Shown here: positions 9,493 to 15,966 of the stretch, piece by piece
Numbering within the stretch: the first letter of the stretch is position 1
Layout: each line of letters opens with the position of its first letter
Source: Alistipes sp.
GTDB taxonomy: Bacteria > Bacteroidota > Bacteroidia > Bacteroidales > Rikenellaceae
Direction: 5' to 3'
Length of the DNA stretch: 37,659 bases
NCBI GenBank assembly: GCA_021202985.1
Contig: JAJQCA010000045.1
Location: 5,750-43,408, forward strand
Program-made: the position numbers and the translations under genes
The notes under the pieces: generated by a model
Database searches by the model: none
The model's input: the letters and a program-made list of their open reading frames with translations, nothing else
What the model was told of the DNA's origin: nothing

Positions 9493-9660
9493 GAGGTTTA
9501 ACCCTCATCACATATTGTAGCCGAGCGTCGCTAAACTGCCACTTTACAATGCCACGGCTAAAATCTTGTTCATTGCGCTATATCTCATAGACGTAGCATC
9601 ATGCTTTGAACAAGTGGGCTGTGGCAGGCCCAGCGACGCGGGCAAGGGCTACGTCTTTTT
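9493..9660 (+). ncRNA. Structured RNA with nested stems and a possible pseudoknot
   Basis: Three exact nested stems are visible: P1 GCGTCGCT (9525-9532) with 9632-9639; P2 CTGCCAC (9536-9542) with 9621-9627; P3 CTTGTTCA (9565-9572) with 9607-9614. The 34-nt loop of P3 contains GACGTAGC (9590-9597), the exact complement of GCTACGTC (9648-9655), which lies 3' of P1 and runs into TTTTT (9656-9660). This can be an H-type pseudoknot, or a terminator stem that competes with P1-P3, in which case TGGGCT (9615-9620) can pair locally with 9626-9632. A promoter precedes it and the beta-barrel gene begins 54 nt after it. It may be a stand-alone small RNA or a regulatory leader. I do not recognise it as a known riboswitch, 6S, tmRNA or RNase P RNA. 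Confidence 0.5.
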
Positions 9661-9714
9661 CGTGCTATTGCTTTTTGAAGTGACATTTTGTTTAACCTTT
9701 AAAATAGTTGTAGT

Positions 9715-10242
9715 ATGAAGAAATTATTATGCCTCGTTGCTTTCTTTCTGTTGTCTTTCTCAGTTTTCCCTCAAGCCCATGTGAGGCCTACCTATGAGGG
9801 TGATTTATCAATTTCCTACTCTACCGGAACTGGCGCCAATCAGTTGAATAGGGTGAAGTATGAAACCACCCACGGTGTACTACTTGAGAATCTTATATTC
9901 ATCGGAGTTGGTACTGGCATACATCGGTATGAACTATTGGGTGACACAAAGTTCAATGCAATTCCGGTATTTGGAACACTCAAATTATATATTGCACAAC
10001 ACTGTAAGATAAGGCCATTTGTTACATGCAATATAGGTTATGCCCTCGGTACTGGATATGCGTCAGGATTAAACGGCGTATACTTGTCGCCGCAATTTGG
10101 TATCGCAAAGTCAATCATCAATAATACATCCATCTTTCTGACAGCAGGTTATGACTTACAGCAATGTGGGTATTATGATTACTATGAATCGTTAACCATG
10201 AATTTGAGCGCATTTACGTTGCGTATAGGGCTTACGTTTTGA
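9715..10242 (+). CDS. Small outer-membrane beta-barrel protein
   Basis: A 175-aa protein with a clear signal peptide (MKKLLCLVAFFLLSFSVFPQ, likely cleaved near residue 20). It has short alternating strands rich in Gly, Tyr and Thr and a final strand ending in LRIGLTF, where a terminal Phe is typical of outer-membrane barrels. The length suits an 8-stranded barrel. I cannot name a specific family; substrate and role are unknown. It lies downstream of the structured RNA and is followed by a terminator at 10268, so it is probably a single-gene unit. Base composition is AT-rich like the rest of the mobile segment. It looks like cargo of the IS1595-type element. Confidence 0.75.
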   Translation: MKKLLCLVAFFLLSFSVFPQAHVRPTYEGDLSISYSTGTGANQLNRVKYETTHGVLLENLIFIGVGTGIHRYELLGDTKFNAIPVFGTLKLYIAQHCKIRPFVTCNIGYALGTGYASGLNGVYLSPQFGIAKSIINNTSIFLTAGYDLQQCGYYDYYESLTMNLSAFTLRIGLTF

Positions 10243-10267
10243 TTGGCAAGACATCGCTGGTTCAGGA

Positions 10268-10297
10268 CCTCGCCGTTGTGAAACGCCGAGGTTTTTT
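10268..10297 (+). terminator. Terminator after the beta-barrel gene
   Basis: CCTCG-c-CGTT (10268-10277) pairs with AACG-c-CGAGG (10282-10291), with one C/C mismatch and a 4-nt loop, followed by TTTTTT (10292-10297). It lies 25 nt after the stop at 10242. It falls inside a longer open frame starting at 10239, which argues against that long start for the next gene. Confidence 0.75.
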
Positions 10298-10316
10298 ATG
10301 GGAAAGGGGGAGTGAC

Positions 10317-10348
10317 TTGAGGGAGTACCAGAAAATAGCTTATCTTTG
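10317..10348 (+). promoter_or_regulatory. Promoter for the 61-codon gene
   Basis: TTG (10317-10319), 21 nt and TATCTTTG (10341-10348) match the Bacteroidales consensus exactly. The predicted transcript starts only about 15 nt before the ATG at 10368. Confidence 0.65.
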
Positions 10349-10367
10349 CCGATTACATAAGAGAGCA

Positions 10368-10553
10368 ATGAGGACCGACCCTCATGCTAAACACCTCATG
10401 TCAATTATAATGAATAATGTAACAATTTCCCATGAAGAAGCATGGGATCGTTTGCCATGTCATTATGGCGAGTACTCTCCATTTAAAATTAGTGATGATG
10501 GAGTAAAAATCCACAAAGACCACTACGAAAACTCTATTAGTGGCTATGGCTGA
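10368..10553 (+). CDS. Small protein of unknown function, 61 aa
   Basis: I do not recognise this protein. The chosen ATG at 10368 follows a consensus promoter by 19 nt and gives 61 residues beginning MRTDPHAKHLMS and ending SISGYG. It is hydrophilic with no membrane segment or signal peptide, and the middle is rich in His, Tyr and acidic residues (HEEAWDRLPCHYGEY). The frame is open back to 10239, but that stretch contains the terminator and promoter, so it is unlikely to be translated. A U-rich hairpin at 10636 could end the transcript. It lies between the beta-barrel gene and the transposase in the mobile segment. It could be cargo, a regulator of the element, or a chance open frame downstream of a real promoter. 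Confidence 0.45.
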   Translation: MRTDPHAKHLMSIIMNNVTISHEEAWDRLPCHYGEYSPFKISDDGVKIHKDHYENSISGYG

Positions 10554-10635
10554 ACTACTGATGTTTGTCAATGTGACCCAAATGTTACTCTTGTTCTAAG
10601 TATTCACAGTACCGAAAACAAAAAGTAATTTCCAA

Positions 10636-10671
10636 AACAGTCATACCTTCACAGGTGTGGCTGTTTGTCTT
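10636..10671 (+). terminator. Probable terminator after the 61-codon gene
   Basis: AACAGTCATACC (10636-10647) pairs over its 12-nt length, with two G-U pairs, with GGTGTGGCTGTT (10654-10665) around a 6-nt loop, followed by a T-rich tail (TGTCTTT). Nearby, 10700-10707 and 10716-10723 form another 8-bp hairpin. From 10724 to 10882 I see no gene. Confidence 0.45.
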
Positions 10672-10882
10672 TGCAAAGATATGAAAGATATTTGTCTTTA
10701 CAAATAGATGCACACCTATTTGTAACCAATATTCGCCATCAATCACTCCCCCTTAACTATTTCAAAGAACTCACTGTTTTTACTCGTCTCCGAGTAGTAT
10801 TTCAATCATTTCTTCAAAGTCCAGCCCATCCGGATTGGCTTCGATTACTTCTTCAAAATCCCTTTCTTTTTGCTCACAACCG

Positions 10883-11872
10883 TTACCTTCGTTGCGGATA
10901 GGGTATGCAGTATTGGTGTCTTTCTCCATACGTTAAGTCTTTATATTTAACAGTGTAATTTATATCTTCAAAAAAGGCATCGAACCTCTCCACAAAACTT
11001 TTCTGTCTCAGATTTACCCTGAACATCCACTCGTTCAGGTACAAGCCCAGATGTTTATAACTTACTGAATAATACGTATATAGCATTCGCTTCAATAGTG
11101 CATTTAGGCTTTCGGCCGTGTTGCTGTGTATCGGCCCGTCTGCATACTGCTTTCTGCCGTGGTTAACAATATAGTGCTCCCTGTATTTATGGACATCCAC
11201 GTATCCGGTCCACTCGTCGGTCATTAAGGTTGCATCACTTGTCGTAAAGTTAAGAACTAATGGCAAAAGTGCTTTAGAGGAAGTTGAATCTATTTTCCTC
11301 GCTACCGCCTTGCCTCCCCTTTCAACTGCAATCCATGCAGCAGATTTCCCAACTAAAGAACGACCCTTATTTCCCAAGTGCTTTTTATGATGCCTGCGGT
11401 TCTTCCATTCTTCATGAATATAAGTTTCATCGCATTCCACTGTGTTAGAGAGTGTTGCATTATTTTGAGTAATCATTGCATTTCTAATCCTATGCAGAAG
11501 AAACCAAGCCGTTTTTTGAGTCACGCCTATGTGCTGTGCCAGCTCGATTGAACTAATGCCTCTTTTGCAATTAGCAATCCGCCATATGGCCGAGAACCAA
11601 ATTTGCAATCTTAGGTTGCTCCGAGCAAAGCAAGTATTAGACCTTACACTGAATAGCTTCCCACATCCACATTTGTAGCGGTGATTAGCGCAAACCCATA
11701 TCTTCTCTCCGCTTTTACAATAAGGACATTTTACACCATTGGGCCATCGTTTAGCTTCTAAATATTGGTAGCACTTGCTCTCATCGCTGAACATTCTTAC
11801 CAAATCATCATGCGTCTTGATATTTAAAATCTCTTTCACGACCTTTGGGTTAATAGTTTCATGTATTGACAT
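10883..11872 (-). CDS. IS1595-family (ISXO2-like) transposase
   Basis: A 329-aa DDE transposase that would cut and join the ends of its element. The N-terminal zinc ribbon shows CPYC (about residues 50-53) and a second Cys pair in YKCGCGKLF. A helix-turn-helix-like segment follows (IGVTQKTAWFLLHRIR). The catalytic core starts with VECDETYI (first Asp), continues with LMTDEWTGY (second Asp) and reaches HSNTAESLNALLKR, whose Glu or adjacent polar residue would complete the triad. The length is normal and the frame is intact, so it may be active. It starts at an ATG at 11872. It lies centrally in the AT-rich segment, opposite to the passenger genes, which fits the outer ends proposed at 9443 and 12341. 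Confidence 0.9.
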   Translation of the reverse strand: MSIHETINPKVVKEILNIKTHDDLVRMFSDESKCYQYLEAKRWPNGVKCPYCKSGEKIWVCANHRYKCGCGKLFSVRSNTCFARSNLRLQIWFSAIWRIANCKRGISSIELAQHIGVTQKTAWFLLHRIRNAMITQNNATLSNTVECDETYIHEEWKNRRHHKKHLGNKGRSLVGKSAAWIAVERGGKAVARKIDSTSSKALLPLVLNFTTSDATLMTDEWTGYVDVHKYREHYIVNHGRKQYADGPIHSNTAESLNALLKRMLYTYYSVSYKHLGLYLNEWMFRVNLRQKSFVERFDAFFEDINYTVKYKDLTYGERHQYCIPYPQRR

Positions 11873-12071
11873 AGCATCCGCATTAAATTGATGCTTCTGC
11901 TATGTGAGCGCATTTTGAGAAAGCGGTTTGTAATGCTACAAAACAAAACTCTCAAATAAAAAGAAGTGTCGAAAATCTGGGTAAGAACCTAATTGACAGT
12001 ATAAATAGTTTAGCTTGGCGAAGCGGTTGTTAGTTCAAAGGGTATAAAGCCCGGCTCTTTGAAAGTTTTGT

Positions 12072-12109
12072 TATATTTGCAATGTTAACCCTCAGGGATA
12101 ACATTTTTT
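12072..12109 (+). promoter_or_regulatory. -7 box with overlapping palindrome and U-tract
   Basis: TATATTTG (12072-12079) matches TAnnTTTG; the -33 element is not clear. It is followed at once by AATGTTA (12081-12087), 11 nt and TAACATT (12099-12105), a perfect dyad with an inner CCCT/AGGG, and then by six T (12104-12109). It could be an operator covering the start site, or a terminator/attenuator. The same half-sites recur inside the downstream ORF at 12214-12220 and 12234-12240. Confidence 0.45.
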
Positions 12110-12156
12110 ACTCCAGGTACTGTTCTGTACATAGGTAATTCTAAAACTGAATTATT

Positions 12157-12261
12157 ATGACGTATCTGGAAAAACTGCTTGAAAAACTTTCTCTTAAAAG
12201 TCTCATTAATATTAATGTTATCACCATCACTAATAACATTAATAGAGACAAAAAAGATTAG
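12157..12261 (+). CDS. 34-codon small ORF near the right end of the element
   Basis: A possible peptide of 34 residues, starting MTYLEKLLEKLSLKSL (an amphipathic helix) and ending NRDKKD, with no signal peptide or membrane span. Support is positional: a -7 box at 12072, an ATG at 12157 and a strong terminator 12 nt after the stop. The second half of the coding region is one large palindrome (12200-12249), so base pairing may matter more than the peptide. It might instead be an untranslated RNA about 220 nt long. I do not recognise it. Confidence 0.35.
   Translation: MTYLEKLLEKLSLKSLININVITITNNINRDKKD
12200..12249 (+). repeat. Long hairpin within the 34-codon ORF
   Basis: GTCTC (12200-12204) and TATTAATGTTAT (12210-12221) pair exactly with the continuous right arm at 12233-12249, leaving a 5-nt bulge (12205-12209) and an 11-nt loop. 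This makes 17 base pairs in all. It repeats the AATGTTA/TAACATT half-sites of the palindrome at 12081-12105. Confidence 0.7.
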
Positions 12262-12272
12262 TTTTAGGTTAT

Positions 12273-12305
12273 GAGGAAAGGGTGGTGGCTTTCCTCTTTT
12301 TTTTC
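12273..12305 (+). terminator. Strong terminator inside the right end of the element
   Basis: GAGGAAAG (12273-12280) pairs perfectly with CTTTCCTC (12289-12296) around an 8-nt loop, followed by nine T (12297-12305). It lies 36 nt inside the proposed right end and would block transcription into flanking DNA. Confidence 0.8.
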
Positions 12306-12341
12306 AAAGAACCGGGCTGGTTCATAGGGTATATAGTTCCC

Positions 12342-12349
12342 CACAATAA
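12342..12349. repeat. Right 8-bp target-site duplication (CACAATAA)
   Basis: Identical to 9435-9442. The sequence after it (AAATCAAGGCGCTCG...) resumes module Y of the composite repeat where the left flank leaves off. Confidence 0.75.
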
Positions 12350-12700
12350 AAATCAAGGCGCTCGAAAAGGCGCCGTGTGCACTCCGCAGGAGTGCATAAA
12401 ATTTTCATCCCGATGAAGCGCAGGTGAAGAGGAAAATGTCATTCTGAGCGCAGCGAAGAATCTGTCTTTAATAACTATGCTTTTTGTCTTGATACATCTG
12501 ACGCTCGCAGCAGGTGCAGAGGCTGCTTGCAGACTATGCCCTGCCAGGAGGAGGAAAACGAAGTTAAAAAGTATCACAAAAAAATCAAGGCGCTCGAAAA
12601 GGCGCCGGGTGCCCTCCTGCGGAGTGCATAAAGTTTTCATCCCGGTGAACCGCAGGTGAATAGGAAAATGTCATTCTGAGCGGAGCGAAGAATCTGCTTT
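12350..12700. repeat. Composite hairpin-rich intergenic repeats, right block
   Basis: Order: module Y (to about 12432), module Z (12436-12480), module X (12480-12566), a second Y (12566-12660) and a second Z (about 12668-12697). The stretch 12436-12505 matches 9196-9265 with a single difference, so the mobile segment is bracketed by long direct repeats as well as by its 8-bp duplication. No gene is supported here. Bases 12701-12880 carry the symporter leader, with no recognisable promoter. Confidence 0.8.
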
Positions 12701-12880
12701 ATACCCCATAATATCCGGTTCCTATACATACAGAGTGACAATCTGTTTATAATAAATGCGAACAGTCTTATGGCTGGGTAGCCGGCTCGGCTGGTCGTAC
12801 CCGTTCGGAAAAATTTACGGTTTTGATTAACTTGCCGCTTGATTTGCAGTAAGCGGCATTCAGCCATAAACCGGACGCCC

Positions 12881-14107
12881 ATGAAATTGAAACTACACTG
12901 GCAGATTCTTATCGCGCTCGTTCTCGGGGCCACGGCGGGGATACTCATGCCCGGCATCGCTCCCTATGTGGACTGGATAGGGGATATTTTCCTGAACGCC
13001 CTGAGCATGATGGTGGTGCCGATTATATTCTTCTCCATTTCCACCAGCCTGATAGGTATACAGCAGTCGGGCACGGGTCTCAAGTCGCTCGGACTTAAAA
13101 CAATCGGCTACTACTTTGCGACCATGCTGATAGCCGTAGGTACCGGGTTTGTACTGGTAAACATCATCCAGCCCGGCACGGGTATTATCGCGGACGGGTA
13201 CGAGCCGGGCGCGGTGGCGGTGGGCCAGACCACGGTGAAACAAATTATCGTCGACTTTATCCCCAAAAACATGTTCCAGGCCTTTACGCTCAACAACACG
13301 CTTCCGGTGATAGTGCTGGCGTTTATCGCCGGGCTTACCATACCGCGCATATCGGAGAAGGGGCGGCGGACGCTCGGCGATCTGTTCGACGCGGCGCTGG
13401 AACTGACTATGAAAATAGTGGGTTATATACTCAAACTCGCACCGTACGGTATCTTCGCGATACTGGTGAAGCAGTTCGCCGCCGCGGGCGATTTCGCGGC
13501 CCTGTTGCAGAATATGGCGATGTATGTAGTGACGGTGGTATTGGCCCTCTCGATACATAGCTTCGTGTGGCTTCCGCTCATACTCAGGCTCGGGTTCCGG
13601 GTGAACCCGTGGAAGCATTTCCGCAATATGGCAACCCCGTTGGTAACGGCCTTTTCGACCGCCTCGTCGGGCGCGACCCTGCCCATGACCCTTGAGGCGG
13701 TGGAACGTAACGACGGTGTGAGCGCCAAGGTCTCGAAATTCACCCTCCCGCTGGGCGCTACCGTAAATATGGACGGGACGGCATTGCTGGAATGCGTGGC
13801 CGTTATTTTCATCGCGCAGGCTTACGGGGTGGAACTTACGCTCGTACAACAGGTTATCGTGGCGCTGACGTCGCTTCTGTGCGCTGTCGGCGCCGCGGGA
13901 ATCCCGATGGCGGCCCTTGTGACCATGGCCATTATACTCAATGTGGTCGGCCTGCCGCTGGAAGGTATCGGGCTGGTGGTCGGGGTCGACCGGATACTTG
14001 ATATGATGCGCACCGCGGTGAATGTATACGGCGATACCTGCGTGGCGGTGATGGTCGCGAAATCCGAAGGCGAGCAGCTTAATATCGACATCGGCCCGAG
14101 AGGGTAG
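12881..14107 (+). CDS. Dicarboxylate/amino acid:cation symporter (DAACS family)
   Basis: Inner-membrane secondary transporter of the GltP/GltT/DctA type, importing glutamate, aspartate or C4-dicarboxylates with H+ or Na+. The 408-aa length is normal. Signature elements are the serine-rich reentrant loop (STASSGATLP, about 257-266), the NMDGTA motif (N296-A301) that shapes the cation and substrate site, and a glycine- and alanine-rich second hairpin (AVGAAGIPMAAL). Multiple hydrophobic spans cover the length. I chose the ATG at 12881 because the first membrane segment (HWQILIALVLGATAGILM) follows it directly; an in-frame ATG at 12839 would add 14 unlikely residues. The substrate cannot be fixed from sequence. 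Confidence 0.92.
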   Translation: MKLKLHWQILIALVLGATAGILMPGIAPYVDWIGDIFLNALSMMVVPIIFFSISTSLIGIQQSGTGLKSLGLKTIGYYFATMLIAVGTGFVLVNIIQPGTGIIADGYEPGAVAVGQTTVKQIIVDFIPKNMFQAFTLNNTLPVIVLAFIAGLTIPRISEKGRRTLGDLFDAALELTMKIVGYILKLAPYGIFAILVKQFAAAGDFAALLQNMAMYVVTVVLALSIHSFVWLPLILRLGFRVNPWKHFRNMATPLVTAFSTASSGATLPMTLEAVERNDGVSAKVSKFTLPLGATVNMDGTALLECVAVIFIAQAYGVELTLVQQVIVALTSLLCAVGAAGIPMAALVTMAIILNVVGLPLEGIGLVVGVDRILDMMRTAVNVYGDTCVAVMVAKSEGEQLNIDIGPRG

Positions 14108-14196
14108 GCAGTGGCAGGGAGTGACGCGAATTACCGGCATATCGAGGCGATAGTCGCCGTCACCCCACGGGCCGCCCGCTACCGGGAAAAAGGGGA

Positions 14197-14227
14197 TTGG
14201 TGATGTAAAGGGAATGTTTTATCTTTA
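14197..14227 (+). promoter_or_regulatory. Promoter upstream of ccsA
   Basis: TTG (14197-14199), a 20-nt spacer and TATCTTTA (14220-14227) match the Bacteroidales promoter with one mismatch in the last base. Transcription would start near 14232, leaving a leader of about 95 nt before the ATG at 14329. Confidence 0.55.
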
Positions 14228-14328
14228 ATCCGAAATTGCCCAATTATGTTTCAGACAACCCCATTGTACCAGCAATCCGAAAACGAATTTACGCCTTACC
14301 GGAGTGTTACCGAAAACGTAAGTTTGCC

Positions 14329-15108
14329 ATGAATTGGGACGGTTTTATTTGGTTTGCCTTTCCGGCCATGCTGCTTTGGGCCTCCGCCGGGGTGCTGGTC
14401 TATACCCGTGCGTGGAGTAAGGCGGCCGACGCGCTGATGCTTGGGGGTATCGGGGTGTTGGCAGTATTTATCGTATACCTATGGGCGGGACTCGGTCGGC
14501 CGCCGTTGCGCACTATGGGCGAGACGCGCCTCTGGTACTCGCTGTTCCTGTCCGCGGTGGGATTCGTAACGTATAAAAGGTGGGGATATAAGTGGCTGCT
14601 CTCGTTCAGCGGGTTGATGGCCATCGTGTTCGTAATGGTGAACCTGCTAAGGCCGGAAATCCATTCGAAGAACCTGATGCCGGCCCTTAGGAGCGCCTGG
14701 TTCGTTCCGCATGTAACGGTCTATATGCTGTCGTACGCCATGCTGGGCGCGGCAACCGTCGCTTCGGTCCTGCAACTGCGCAGGATTGGACGCGGCACGC
14801 CCGACGGCAAACTTTACGCCCTTACGGACAACCTCGTTTATGCCGGGTTCGGCTTCCTGATGCTCGGGATGCTGATGGGATGCCTGTGGGCCAAAACTGC
14901 GTGGGGGCATTTCTGGTCGTGGGACCCGAAGGAGATCTGGGCTTTCGTCACCGCCGCGGCCTACCTCGCCTATATACATCTACGCCTGCGAGGCGATCAT
15001 CCGAAATTTACGGCATGGGTCCTCCCTGTGGCATTTATACTATTGATGATAACGTGGATAGGCGTGAATTACCTCCCCTCCGCCCGGGGGAGCGTGCATG
15101 TATATTAA
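14329..15108 (+). CDS. ccsA: Cytochrome c biogenesis protein CcsA (heme handling)
   Basis: Integral membrane part of the system II cytochrome c maturation machinery, which exports heme for attachment to apocytochromes. The 259-aa protein has several membrane spans. Its tryptophan-rich WWD-type motif WGHFWSWDPKEIW starts at W192, and a conserved His lies in the segment WFVPHVTVYMLSYAMLG (about 125-141). I chose the ATG at 14329 because it precedes the first membrane helix; the frame is open further upstream only from a TTG. In many Bacteroidetes ccsA sits behind nrfH, nrfA and a resB-type gene; here it stands alone with its own promoter. It must act with a ResB/CcsB partner encoded elsewhere. 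Confidence 0.88.
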   Translation: MNWDGFIWFAFPAMLLWASAGVLVYTRAWSKAADALMLGGIGVLAVFIVYLWAGLGRPPLRTMGETRLWYSLFLSAVGFVTYKRWGYKWLLSFSGLMAIVFVMVNLLRPEIHSKNLMPALRSAWFVPHVTVYMLSYAMLGAATVASVLQLRRIGRGTPDGKLYALTDNLVYAGFGFLMLGMLMGCLWAKTAWGHFWSWDPKEIWAFVTAAAYLAYIHLRLRGDHPKFTAWVLPVAFILLMITWIGVNYLPSARGSVHVY

Positions 15109-15480
15109 GGTGCGTTCCGGCTGGTTACTTTTTATTCTGTATTACACCTCCTATCTATCATCCAACCATAATCCCCAGCCCGCCGCTACCTCCGTAGGAC
15201 ACCATTTCTTCTGCTGTTTCCTCTTCCGCGGAAAAGGCGGCATTTCACCGGACCTGCGGCAACCATATGCGGTCGGTATCCCTGAATGTCTTGTTTCATT
15301 AAAATCTATCAATGCCGAACCGCCCGGGCCATCATTAGAATTCGGCCTCGGGAGTAGCGCCCAAAACAAGAGGGACGGCCGCCTTATCGACTACCGTCCC
15401 ATACCCGGGCTAAACCCGGTATGTGACTTATCTAGTGCCGGTCGCCATACCCGTCAGGGAAACGCCGGAAAGCATTACCG
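15109..15480. other. Convergent intergenic region between ccsA and hydC
   Basis: No gene is supported. Two adjacent hairpins lie at 15372-15400 (GGGACGG with CCGTCCC, perfect) and 15401-15422 (ATACC-c-GGG with CCCGGTAT). They sit 3' of both convergent genes and may help end transcription, but there is no clear U-tract. Confidence 0.45.
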
Positions 15481-15963
15481 TTATGTCCGGTCGAAACCGT
15501 CCAGTATGGCGCCTACCTGCCCCGGTTCGATACGGCCGAACACCTTCTCGCCGACAAGCATCACCGGCGCCAGGCCGCAGGCGCCCACGCACCGCAGGCA
15601 GTCGAGCGAGTACCGGCCGTCCGGCGTAACCCCGCCTACGCTAATGTTGAGCCGCTCCTTTATTTCATCCACCAGCTTCTCCGCTCCGCGTACGTAACAG
15701 GCCGTACCCATGCAAACCGATATCGGATGCCGCCCCTTGGGGGTCATCGAGAAGAACGAGTAGAACGAAACCACTCCGTATACCCGTGAGACGGGTATGC
15801 GAAGGTTCCGGCCCACTTCCCGCTGCACCTCTTCGGGAAGGTAACCCATCTCGTCCTGTATCTTGTGCAGTATGCTGATTAGTTCGCCCGGCCGGTTGCC
15901 GAACGCGGTGCAAATCTCGCGTATCTTGTCCCGCTGGCAATCCTTCAATGTGATTGTGCTCAT
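15481..15963 (-). CDS. hydC: [FeFe] hydrogenase subunit HydC (NuoE-like)
   Basis: Thioredoxin-fold [2Fe-2S] subunit of a trimeric NAD-linked hydrogenase, carrying electrons between HydB and HydA. The 160-aa length is normal for NuoE/HndA-type proteins. A helical N-terminal half (GYLPEEVQREVGRNL) leads to the cluster ligands: CMGTAC and, later, CLRCVGAC, matching the CxxxxC...CxxxC pattern. It starts at an ATG at 15963, 3 nt after the hydA stop, so it is the last gene of the hydB-hydA-hydC operon. In many bacteria the NuoE-like gene comes first; here it is last. Confidence 0.9.
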   Translation of the reverse strand: MSTITLKDCQRDKIREICTAFGNRPGELISILHKIQDEMGYLPEEVQREVGRNLRIPVSRVYGVVSFYSFFSMTPKGRHPISVCMGTACYVRGAEKLVDEIKERLNISVGGVTPDGRYSLDCLRCVGACGLAPVMLVGEKVFGRIEPGQVGAILDGFDRT

Positions 15964-15966
15964 GGC

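Larger units (their letters stand above)
9443..12341. mobile_element. IS1595-family element with passenger genes, about 2.9 kb
   Basis: The segment is clearly AT-richer than its surroundings and is bounded by identical 8-bp repeats (CACAATAA). Its ends form imperfect inverted repeats: the left end starts GGAATTTATGTAC and reaches AACCAG at 9463-9468; the right end, read inward from 12341, starts GGGAACTATATACC and reaches AACCAG. Inside, in order, are a promoter and structured RNA (9458-9660), an outer-membrane protein gene, a terminator, a promoter with a 61-codon gene, an IS1595 transposase on the minus strand, and a 34-codon ORF with a terminator close to the right end. IS1595 elements carrying passenger genes are known. 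That this cargo belongs to the element is inferred from the boundaries and composition. Confidence 0.7.

Noticed and set aside
9493-9660. Assignment of the structured RNA to a cobalamin riboswitch, 6S RNA, tmRNA or a group II intron
   Set aside because: None of the conserved sequence blocks of these RNAs that I know is visible, and no intron reverse transcriptase is nearby.
10239-10367. N-terminal extension of the 61-codon gene
   Set aside because: It contains a rho-independent terminator and a consensus promoter, so it is unlikely to be translated with the downstream frame.
10576-11982. Shorter IS ends close to the transposase (ACCCAAATGTT on the left, ACCCAGATTTT read inward on the right)
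   Set aside because: The similarity is short, no direct repeat flanks these points, and the outer ends at 9443 and 12341 have an 8-bp duplication and a reconstructable target.
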